A stretch of 64,000 bases of DNA from Colias croceus (Eukaryota > Arthropoda > Insecta > Lepidoptera > Pieridae): NCBI RefSeq assembly GCF_905220415.1, contig NC_059543.1, positions 1,116,001 to 1,180,000 on the forward strand, given 5' to 3'. A program made the position numbers and the translations under genes. Position 1 is the stretch's first letter. Each line of letters opens with the position of its first letter. Positions 11,404 through 23,700 of the stretch are shown one piece after another. A model generated the notes under the pieces. The model saw only the letters and a list, made by a program, of their open reading frames with translations, was not told where the DNA came from and made no database searches.

Positions 11404-13417
11404 GTAAGTAAATAGCAAATTTATGTGATTACTAGATTTCCGCCCGTGGCTTCGCCCGCGTTTGCAAAGGAAAACCCGCATAGTTCCCTTTCCCTTTATA
11501 ATATATATTAGATATTAGATATTAGATTGTATTTATACACACACCGGCACAATTAGCGGAACAGAAACCGATGCGCGAGAACATCGTTTGGGATTTGAAC
11601 GAATGGCAGCAGGTTCTCTTTACTGATGAGTGCAGAGTTTAGTTACTTTTAAAACAGATCGATGGGAGACAGTGAATATGGAGACGCAAAGGAGAACGCC
11701 ACATACAGTCTAATTTTGAACACACAGTGGCTTATGGTGGCGGCTCGATTATGGTTTGGGGAGGGATATGTTTGGGAGCTCGCACGGAGTTAGTGATAGT
11801 CACAGGAGGGACAATGACAGCAGATCGATACATCAGAGACATTTTACAAGAACATGTTGTACCATTTATTGGTGACGACTTTATTCTAATGCAAGATAAT
11901 GCTCGTGCTCATAGTGCACAATCGGTACAGGCATATCTGAGCCACGTAGGTATACCGGTGATGCAGTGGCCAGCAAATTCCCCCAATATGAATCCGATAG
12001 AGTATGTCTGGGACTTGCTAAAAAGAAGGATTAAATCCAGAATGCCACCCCCCAACAATCTGAATGTACTTGGAAACGCATTACTTGAGGAGTGGGAGCG
12101 GTTGCCTCAAGAAATCATCAATAACATAATCTGTAGCATGCCCAGACGAATAGAAATCGTAATCAGAGCAAGAGGGGGAAACACACGTTATTAATTTTGT
12201 TTTAATTTTATTGTTAAGTCATTTAATGCTTTTTTTTTATTTTTTGTGATGGTTCATAATCATCTAAAAATTTCACTTATTTCAAATTTCTTTATTTTTC
12301 AATAAAAAATAACAAAGGCTTTTCAAAGTTGTTAAAAGATGTAAATCAATTTGTTATTTTGTGTCTAATTCCATTTTCGTCAAATATATATGCGTTATTA
12401 TCTCATAGTCTCACTTTTTTTTCTGTTCCGCTAATTGTGCCGGTGTGTATGTCAAATGAATAAAGGAGATTGCCCAAGTGACTATGGCACTTGGTATCGC
12501 AATCAAACTTACTGTGTCAAGATGAAATATAGCTCAATTTAAATATTGATGTTAGTACTTTTAGATATGATTAAAGTTTTTATGTATATAAGGGATTTTA
12601 AATTAAACGATATATGTTTCTTCTCTAAAAAAGATGAGACTTTATTTTAATATTTGCACATTTAACATACATAACTTTTACATTAACAATGTTACTAAAA
12701 TGAAAAATTTACTAACCTGAAAAAGAAACGACATTTAAAGTTTAATTTACTAACTTTAGCACACAATTTAAACAGTTCAAAGATTTTCTTTTTAATTTTA
12801 ATTACTTAACACATCACAACTTTATTTTGCGTTGTTCGCCATTATTAGTTCTCTCGCGACCTCTGTCGTAGGTATGTCTCACTAATGTTAAACTTTTTTA
12901 TATTATCTATGCCGAGCGGCAAAATTCAAATCCACTAAACTTTAATACAAAGAAATGAAGTTTCTTTACATCTCCCCCCCAAAAGAACATATTTTGCAAC
13001 ATAATTTACACAAAACTAAAATATTCTAATTCAAATGCTTGAATACAAATAATATAACATAACATACCTTCATCTAACTCTTAATACTACATACATACTA
13101 TAATTTTAGTTTAACAGTTTTCAGTAAGTATAAAATACATTTATTTATTTTTTTTTTTTATTATTCTACTTTAAAGACAAAGGAATTAGTTTTGTTATAT
13201 GAAAGAGGTTCGACTCTGCCTTTTTATGGCCAGTATTAATTCTATAAATAGAATTTGAAATCTTTTCAATAATTTTAAACGGACCAATTCTCAATTCATC
13301 TAATTTATTTCTGATTAATTTACTACCATTCTCAACATATAGGTACCATATCTTCTACTTGGAAATCAAATTTAGCTCTATGTTTATCAAATATTTTTTT
13401 GTTGTAATTATGAGATT

Positions 13418-13448
<31 letters not shown>

Positions 13449-16400
13449 TTTCATAACAACAAGTAATTAACAGGTGTAAAACCCAAAGCATTACATGTTT
13501 AGTTTAAAATAAAATATTAAAATAGGATAAGTTTACAATTTTCATTAATCATCGACTTAAGAATTTAAAAACATTCGATTTAAACGTATTTAAGGACGTA
13601 TTAAATAAATCTGTCTCGGGTAGCAGAGCGAGCAAGTCATTTACCAATTTTACCGAGCGCACCAAGGGGGCGTTACGGCCAGACACAGTTCTTACACCTT
13701 GCTGGACGGCAAGGAAATCACGACCCCGACGTAGTCCCAACCCAGAAGGAGCCGCTACACTATAAATGAACTTTGGAGGAATTTTAAAAGAAATTCGTTC
13801 AAGACTAAATGGGTTATCTATACCACCATTTAGCACCTGATAAACGTGTACTAGTAAAATGTATTTTCGCCTCGATTCCAGACTGAAAAAGCCTGTCATA
13901 CCGTACACATACAGAGATGGGTACATGTATGGATAGTATCCATACATCTGTCTAAATACATATCTACAAAACTTCTTTTGGATTTTTTCTAACATAAGGA
14001 TATATTTTTTTTCATGTGAATCCCAGATAATACAATTATATTCTAAGCAACTTCGAACGTATGCCTGGTAAAGAGAAATAGTACATTTTATGTCAGAAAA
14101 ATTATTGCCAGTTCGAATTATAAAACCGAGCGTTTTAAAAGACTTATTGCATATATTAACGATATGCTCCTTAAATTGTAACCGAGAAGAAAAAGTAACT
14201 CCTAGATCTTTAATTGTTGTAACGCGCTGTAGACACTGTCCACCTAAATAATATGTGTAATCGATTGGCATTCGAGACCTCGAGTAGCTCATTATTTTGC
14301 ATTTACCAATATTAAAATATAAGCGGTTTTCTACACCCCATTCCAAAACAGACTCAATGTCACGCTGCAAAGCCTGGTGTTGGGTATGATTATTTACTCC
14401 CATATAAATTTTGAGGTCATCTGCGAACATTAAGCACTGAGCGCTGCTAACAACATTCGGTAAATCATTAATTAAAATTAAAAACTATTTAAACTATTAT
14501 TTAAACTATTTATGAATGCTATTTTTCTATCTCTGAGCAAATCTTCTTCTGAGATTCTTTGTTTAAGTTCATTTGGCAAACAGGATATATTTGTGCCTTC
14601 TAATAGATATTTAGGAGAAAACCCTGTGACTGAATGTTTTGTTTTATTATATTTATCAACACAGTCATGAGCAATCGTTGTCCATGCTTTTCTATAATTA
14701 TTTTCATTAACTTTACATCTAATTTTATTTACTAGAGTTTGATTCAATCTTTCATTTAAAGCATTGGAAAATGGAGCATTTACTTCAGTGGATAATATTA
14801 TTGGTATTGATTTTTCCTTTAAGTAATTTTTGAATTCTTTTGAGTTGATGCCTGGGTACTGATCAGAGAAGAGCATCCAATTGTGTCTGAGTCTGTTGTT
14901 TTATTTATTAATTTTATAAAATCATTAGCATTTTGTGTCTTTGATGTAATAATAAAAGCATATCTTGTGAAATGGTCCACAAGAAGATGTAAGTATTTTT
15001 TTGTGGATCGTTTTCCTCCAAAGCCTCCAATTGTGTCGATTGAGACTATCTCAAAAGGTCTGGTAGCAGGACCTAATTGTGACATTATACCATATTTTTC
15101 TTGCCCTCTTGTTTTATTCCTAATACAAGTCTCACAATTTTAACAATGTAGTTTTATATTTTTTGTGATATTTTTTGCTGAATATAATGGACTTATTGTG
15201 TTAAGCATTTGTCTTACACCAATGTGACACATGTTTTTATGGACATTTTGAATCAATTGTTTACTGAATTTTTCAGATAAAATTATCTTTTCATAATTTT
15301 TAAATTTTTTTGTAATAGACATTGTTTTTTAATATTAAACTGTTTTTTTATTATTTTGTAACTCTTCATTTTTTTCTTGGTCCGAAATAATATCATTTAA
15401 TTTTATCAAATTTACTATTTTTAATGTATCATCTAAGTTTTCATTTGCATTAATACAGGATTCTTACTTAAACAATCTGCTTCAATATTTTCTCTTCCTG
15501 GAGTGTATTTGATTTTGAAATCATATTATTGTGATAAATAATAAGTTAAATCTCCCAACTCATCATCTGTCCTTGATCTAATATTTAAATTTTCTAAAGG
15601 TTTATGGTCAGTATATACTGTAAATGATTTGCCAATTAACCAGAACTGCCAATATCTTATAGCTTCTTTGATCGCTAAACATTCTAAGTATATTGCTTTT
15701 TTTTTTCTTTTGGACTTTGTTTAATTTTTTGGAAAAATATGCAACTGGTCTTTCAATTCCATTTGGTTGTATTTGTTTCAATACAGCTCCTATACCTTCC
15801 AAGGAAGCGTCTGTATAAATGTTAATTGGTAAGTTCTTATCAAATATTTCTAAAATTGGTTTTGAGCACAATAATTGTTTTATAGCCTCAAAAGATTTTT
15901 GGCAATCTGTAGACCAAGTAAAAGTCTGATTTTTACGAAGTAAGTTGTGAAGAGGATCCAAAATAATTGATCTGTTTGGTATATATTCATGATAGAAATT
16001 AATTTTTCCCAAAAACTGTCTTATATTTTTCTGACCGGTTGGTACAGGAAAATCTTTTATTGAAATTAAATTATCCCGTAAGGGGCTAATAGTATTTTTT
16101 TGTATAATATGACCAAGATATTAAACGGCGTCAGAAGCGAACATACATTTTGTAAATTTAATTCTAAAACCTTCTTTTTTTATAACTTCCAATAATACTT
16201 TTAAATGATGAACATGCTCAGAAAAACTTTTAGAGAATATAAGTATATCGTCAATATACATAGTTAACAGCAAAGTCAGTAAGCTTATGTTTCCTCAAAA
16301 TATTACCGAGTATTCTTTGGAAAATAGCTGGCGATGTCTTTAGTCCAAATGGTAGGCATGTCCACTGATAATGCCCGTCTTGTGTTATAAGGCAGTCTTA

Positions 16401-17723
16401 TGTCTGTCTTCAATCCTTAAAGGAATTGACCAAAAAGCGCAATTTATGTCCAGTGTAGAAAAATATGTTGAATTTCTTGTTTTTATTACAAGATCTTCTA
16501 TTAATGGAAACGGTTGAGCCTGGGGTACCACAATTTTATTTAGGTCTCTAAAATCTATGCAAAGCCTTGATCTTTTGTTGTCTTCCTTTTTAAAGGCTAG
16601 TGTTACTGGTGCTGCAAATGGACTATAAGATTCTTCAATAATATTTTTGTCAAGTAATTTTGCTATTTGCTGTTCTATTTCTATTTTATCTTGAACCGAA
16701 CATTTGTAAGGTCTTTTACTGCAATATTTGTCCATGAGTAAATAAATACGTGCCTCATATTCTTTGACAGTGCCAACATCATATTTGTCTTTCGCAAAGA
16801 TCGATCTATAGTTGTCAATCAATTCATAGATTTTTTTCTTCTGTTGCTGTGTTCTGTTGATTATTTAAATTGCCCATGTTTATTTTGAAATTTTCTTCCG
16901 ATATGTGCTCATTAAAATTTATTGAAACTTTTTCACATGTATCTTCTTTTTTATTTCTTTATTTTCATTTGTAACATTTTTTTCTTCAGTTTTTTGAGTT
17001 ATTTCCAAATCCTCATTTTGAATCAGTTTAAACTTCTTAATAAGGTCCAGAACAATTAAAAAATCATATTTAAACTCTTTGCTATCAACAATATAAACAT
17101 CAACATTTTCTTCAATTTTTAAAATTTTTATTGTTATTGTTGTCAAAAATCCTTATTTAAAATATTTTCACTTTCTTTCACCCTTAATAATTTGGAATTA
17201 ATTATTAATACATTAGAACCGGAGTCATATATACCGAACACTTCTATTTTTCCATTTAATATTAGTTTGACTTTAATTAATGGTGTTATTATTCGTTTTT
17301 TGTATCATTGTTATTTAATTCCACCTCTATCACTGAATTATTTACAGCTTTACTATTGTATGTTTTACCGGGATGTTTAAACTAACACTTAATATCTTCA
17401 TGATGATATCTGACGCCTTTATTTAAACCTTCACAAATCTTACATCCGTCTTTTTTTTTGGTTATTAAATTTTCATATTTACCTATTTCATTATATAGTG
17501 CGGCAGTTGATTTTACAGTTTTTTGTCAATTTTATCCATAACTAGCTTCCGCCCACGACTTTGTACGTGCATCCCCGTTTTTCCCCGTTCCCGCAAGAAT
17601 TTCGGGAAATTCTTTCTTAGCGGATGCCTACGTCCTAACATCTACCTGCATGCCAAATTTCAGCCTGATACGTCCAGTGGTTTGGGCTGTGCGTTGATAG
17701 ATCACTATATCAGTCACCTTTGA

Positions 17724-17765
<42 letters not shown>

Positions 17766-20700
17766 CCAACTTGGGCACTAAGTTGATCCAGCCCGACTGC
17801 CGTGCATTCCTGACTCCACCTTTTCCCCCTTATTACTCGACTCCGGTTGCATAGATCTTGCCCGGAGTGGCAACGGCGCAAATTTTTGGGCGATGTTGCC
17901 AAACGTATTCATAGAGAAACTGATATACTCGACATTTTTATTGCTAAGATCTCGAACTGAATCGACTCCGTAACGGCCGAAATTCAGAAACCCATAAACA
18001 CTTGTTGGGTCCGTTTTATATACCAAATCCAAAGTCGTATGTTGATCAGATCCATTTATATTATCAAAATTACAGCTTTATTTGATCCGACAAAACGAAA
18101 CTGTATATTAAGTAACGTAGATTAATTTTTCGTAAACTCTACAGTATTTGTTGGCTCCTTACACAAACATATTATAATTAGTTAATGTTCCATACATTGC
18201 TAAATCCGCCTAGACTAGACGAACTCGACTCAGTAATGGTTCAAATTTTGAAATGCTCAAACACTTCTTGACTCCGTTTTATATACCAAATCATAAGTCG
18301 TATGTTGATCTGTTCCATTTATAAGCACTTGCATGACATTGACATGGGGATATGAATTTAGGGCTAACAAAAAAGCTCCTGGGTTTTATGGAAGTTGAAG
18401 AAGTCGACCGTCATTCAATTGAAACTTATAGAAAACGTTGTGAAACTAAAAATACGGAACCCTAAAAAGATAGATATTTGGACGAACCTTTCGTCAAACA
18501 GTGACGGTGATAATTCTCAAATAGTATGCATCCTACAAATAACAACCTACCTCTTGAATCAGGGCAACTCTTTGGCGAACGCTACACGTAAGATCCATAT
18601 TGTGATCCATCAATATTTACTATCGGATTACGATATTTATTGACGTGTAGGGTAGTGTATTGACGGATCACAATATATCGCTGGATTTCTGGAAATCCTT
18701 GTGATCTGATCCCAGGACCTAGATCGCTATATTTATCTTGCCGTCATCACGTCTGGCTCGTACAAAGAACGCTTCAGTACTGACGCGATACGTATTGATG
18801 GTGTAGGGTGTGCTGTGATCCCTCCCAAGATACATCAATAAATATCAAGATAATTATCATAATATTTGTTGACGTGTAGCGTTCGCCTTTGCCCTGATTC
18901 TGACATCAATCTGATAAAATAATTAAAATGTTAGATTTAGGTGAAACAAATGACGACTCATATTCCTGCACAAATTATCCATTGTGGAGTAAATATGAAA
19001 GTACGCAGATCGCCAACATGCAGTGGGTACTGCCGGTGGATCGCATCCCGATCTATCGTAGCTAAGTTCGTTTTCTACGAGTTCTACGCCAACTGATACT
19101 CAAATTACTTACAGAAAACGGAAACAACCGCTAGAACAAGATTGCAGATTTAGTGATGATATGAAGGATATTCGGTTGGAGTTGAGCCGTATTAGTACAT
19201 TACTTGAAAAATATGTATGCTCAAATGAACAAATAGTAAACAAAATTCATGAAAACATTTCTGAGGTAAAAGCACAAATTACCGAAATTAAATAGTCCAA
19301 CGAACAATCTTTGAATTTAATTCGCCAAAATACGAATCAAATCAATGAAATTAAGTCATCAGCATGTATGATAATTACTGAACAAAACATATTGAAGAGT
19401 ACTATTTCTCAATTAGAATCCCAGATAAACCAGGGTGAGAGTAAAATAAAATTACTGAAATTAAATCTTCAATCAATAAATCAGTCAGCCATGAGCCAAC
19501 CCATCGGGTTTTACGTCTAAAAATCAACTTCATATAAATTAAAACTTAATCAAGGAACTACGGGACAGAAAGAGCCGCGAAAAAATGTAATTTTTGCTGG
19601 TTTCCCAGAATTGACATCTTATAACTCTGAGGAGAGGAAATCTAAAGACAACTGCGAAATTTTAAAAAATACCTCACTAATAAGTTCAGACCTACCGAAG
19701 CCAGTAAAAATATATAATTATAATTAATAAGCTTAAAAACTTACTTCAAACTGTAGTACAGGTCTTGATCACTTGATGGTATTACTACAAAAGCAATTAA
19801 ATGCATCAAAGAAAAATTAAATCATACCTTAAGCGACTGTTTTAACCAAGCCATAATTCAAAGACGTTTTCCGGACTCGTTAAAAATAGCGAAAGTAACG
19901 CCTATCTATAAGAGTGGCTCAAAATTTGAACCTGGTAACAATAGGCCAATTTTGGTTTTGCCAGTATTGTCAAAAATATTGGAGAAGCTTTTACACACGA
20001 GATTATAAAAATATTTAGACTCATTTAATTTTATTTCAGTGCGTCAATACGGATTTAAGCCAAAAAGTAACACTCCGTCAGTGACTATGGACCCTATTAA
20101 AATAAAACAGAACATTGACGCAAACAATATAGTTTTGGGAGTATTTATTGACCTACAAAAGGCCTTCGATACCGTTTCTCACGAACTTTTAATAAATAAA
20201 TTAACATCCATTAACATTAATGGTAAAGCCTGTGGGTAAAGCACTAGATATGCTGAAATCATATTTAAAAAAATCGATAAATATTTCACAAATAGTTAAA
20301 ATAGATAACCACGATAGCATTCCCTTACCAATTACATGTGGCATACCACAAGGTTCGATTCTAGGCCCATTGCTTTTTTTTTAATTTATATTAATAATTT
20401 ACAAGATTTAAAGCTAAATGGTCACCTAACACTTTATGCGGATGACACTTGTCTGTTTTATTTTGTTCCCTCTATACATGACATGATAGCGCAATGAATT
20501 AAATAAATGGTTTGAATGCAACCTCCTAAAAATAAATATATCTAAATTCAAAGCTCATAACAAAATTATTCCACCATACGCTCCATTTAAAATTAACGGT
20601 GTTGTATTAGAACATAAAACCCACGAGAAATAACCTAGATTTGCGAATCACATCGACCACCTAAAAAATAAATTATCAGCACTTCTTAGATCTCTGCGTA

Positions 20701-23700
20701 ATATTACTTCTTGCATACCTCATAAATTACGCCACACCATCTACAACACGTTAGTAAAGCCGCACCTAATGTATTTAATAGAAGTCTGGGGGAGTGCTTA
20801 CAAAAATAAATTAGCGCCACTCCAAATTTTACAAAATAAAATCATTAAAACTATCTTTAACTATCCTTTTTTAACTTCTACAAATAAAATCTACGACGAC
20901 ACTAAAATAATGAATTTAAAACAATTATACTTTTATAATACGTGTATGTTCATCCACAAAGCGCTACATAAAAACATAAATACAAATACATATTATAATC
21001 TCAACATCAAATCGCCACTATCCTAATAGACGAGCTAGCTATCTTGCCCTCCCGAAGATCCGAACAAATTATGGAAGGCGAACGGCAACATACGTTTCTA
21101 AAACGGCAATAAATGTCTTTAAACCTTCAAATGGCTAAGGCCGCAAGCGACCAATGGCTGAGCTCGGTGGGCTCTGATTGGCTCATTTGAATCGGATCAA
21201 CAAGAGCTAAAACGCAAAAAAGGTGGATTTGTATAAAAAGCACGTAATTATTATTATTACTGATGGTTACACTTGTGGCTCCGTTCGGATCCACATACGG
21301 ACGGTGGTGTGGCAATGGATCCACAAATACCAACCGGATCAACAAGTGAAAACGGATCAAATAATTACTAACTATATGGCACGTTTGATCAACATAGTGC
21401 CCATGGAGATATCTATATATATATATATATATATATAGAAGATGTATTCCGGTAAACCCATAACAATAAGACTAGTCATTGTTTGAGTGTTAATATCCCT
21501 GTTTACTTCTAATAACAGCAAAATAACAGTCTTTCCTTTTTAGTTGCATATTCCAGTAGTAATCCAGCTTGATATTTGAAGTTAAATGCATATATCTCTC
21601 TTGAGTCCAACCTTTATTTCCGTATGTTTCACACAAATTTTCTTTCCATTCTATCAAGTTTGAATTCACAGTTAGTTTTATCAACGTACTGGTATACCAA
21701 TCTATACATTATTTCTCTAATAAATTTTTCAATATCTCAATCTTCTCTTTATCTCCCAAAATCTCAAATCTCTCACATTCACTCTCAAATACAGTTAGTT
21801 ATCCACTGATTTACATTCGAATTTTTATTTGAAAATTTTTCTATCATGAATCGTTCAGCTACTTTACTAATATTTTTATTTTCTGTTGTGGTGTTTTTAT
21901 TATTAAGTACTCAGTAAAGGTACGGTTTCTCTTGTAATTTCTTCCAAATACTGGTCACCAATCTGTAAATTTTCGCCTTCGTCTAAATATATGTTCCTCA
22001 AATCTGTGTTTAACCATCCACACTGCACGTGTCTGATGTCTTTTTTTTTATGAATTTTTTTATTTTAGTGAATACATCCGAAGATATTAAACTAGTGTGC
22101 TTACTTGCAGGTTTTAAATCATCTGGAATATTAAAAATGCGTCCATCCGTAGTCTCGATTGAGGTTATGCACACCACATTGGATTTTCCATCTGATCCTG
22201 CTAAAACTGCGAATTTGAGTCGTAGTTTATCCATTTTCATAACTGGAAATGTCGTTTTATAAGCCATTTTAAATTAAACGATATGTGTTTCTTCTCTGAA
22301 AAAGATGAGACTTTATTTTAATATTTGCACATTTAACATATTACATAACTTTTACATTAACAATGTTACTAAAATGAAAAATTTACTAACCTGAAAAAGA
22401 AACGACATTAAAGTTTAATTTACTAACTATAGCACACAATTTAAACAGTTCAAAGATTTTCTTTTTAATTTTAATTACTTAACACATCACAATTTTATTT
22501 TGCGTCGTTCGCCATTATTATGCCTTTAGTACACCTACGCACTCGCATGCGGCAGCGAAACAACGAAAAATCTGTAAGTAGTATGGCAGGTTTTCGCATA
22601 TGATAATATGTCTCACTCTAGCACATAGATAGATGAAATAGTTGTGTCCTTGTCAGTATTGTTTCGCAAAGACCTGCGAAATGGCCATAGGCGTTAGTTC
22701 TCTCGCGACTTCTGTCGTAGGTATGTCTCACTAATGTTAAACTTTTTTATATTATCTATGCCGAGCGGCAATATTCAAATCCACTAAACTTTAATACAAA
22801 GAAATGAAGTTTCTTTACATGTAAATAAGACGCAATTCGCGACAATAAAAATAAAACATTTCAACACTTCAAAAAAATACTTTATCGAGTTTAAACTAAC
22901 GATAAACGTTAAGTTTTACATTTATTACATAGGTAATATTTTAATTTACAAGACAAATGTGAAAAATAAATCATAATAAACATTATTTCAAAATAAATAA
23001 CGTCGAACACATTCATTTCAAATAGAAACTATGACATTAATTGACGCTTCAGATTTTCATTGTTACTAGGCAATGATTAAAAATACCCACCTTGCTATTG
23101 ATTTTTAGGTCGATTTGTCAAGTTTTTATTCTATTGAGATACAGTAATCCAAAAGTAATAATGCGCATAGAAATCTTCGTCACTGTTCGGCAACTGTCAT
23201 ATTCCCGGAGCGTCCGAAGATGATATGTATGTCGTGGCCATATCGTAGATTTGCTCATTTCATGATATGATCGATCATTTCACGAAATGGTCGCATTTCA
23301 TGAAATGGCCAACATAGTTTGATCAGATCGTTAAATCGTCAACGTTTCACGATTTGGCCATCCACATTTGGCCAGATCGTATAAAATATAAAGAGTCCAT
23401 AAAATATTAAAAAAAATCAGAATATTCTAAAAACTTGTTTAATGTAATTTAAGTTAGTGCCGCGGCAGCGGCCGGCGAATGCCAGAAGCGGATCGCTTTT
23501 TAAAAAACAAACAATTATAATACTATAGTAGGATATATAAATATATATCCTAAAAGAAAAAATGCGTCTTAAATTATTTTATTTAAGACGCATTTTTTCT
23601 TCAATACATATAAGATATCCACATTTTCCATAGTACTCGAACAGTCGTAAATTCTTTGCTATGACTGTCTTCATATTGTTATTAAACGAATTATGAAGTT

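Larger units (their letters stand above)
17773..21402. mobile_element. 3.6-kb TIR element nested in Gypsy, itself carrying a MITE and a LINE
   Basis: The left end GGGCACTAAGTTGATC (17773) is matched by the inverted right end GGGCACTATGTTGATC (minus strand from 21402), 15 of 16 bases. GATCAAC/GTTGATC motifs and TATATACCAAATC blocks recur near both ends as subterminal repeats. TA-rich tracts flank both sides. I see no transposase belonging to it, so it is non-autonomous or decayed, and its superfamily is unclear. Confidence 0.5.
12595..22819 (-). mobile_element. Ty3/Gypsy LTR retrotransposon, degenerate and heavily nested
   Basis: Near-identical LTRs lie at about 12595-12970 (3' LTR) and 22268-22819 (5' LTR, lengthened by a MITE). 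Inside the 3' LTR a purine tract (GGGGGGGAGA on the minus strand, 12971-12980) abuts the LTR start TGTAAAG. Minus-strand fragments appear in the order gag, protease, RT, RNase H, integrase. All frames are broken by stops or insertions. Only about 150 bp lie between the integrase end and the LTR, so there is no envelope gene. I could not see a clean target duplication or a standard primer-binding site. Confidence 0.85.

Noticed and set aside
13010..13150. Envelope gene for the Gypsy element
   Set aside because: Only about 150 bp separate the integrase end from the LTR and they are AT-rich non-coding DNA, so this is not an errantivirus with env.
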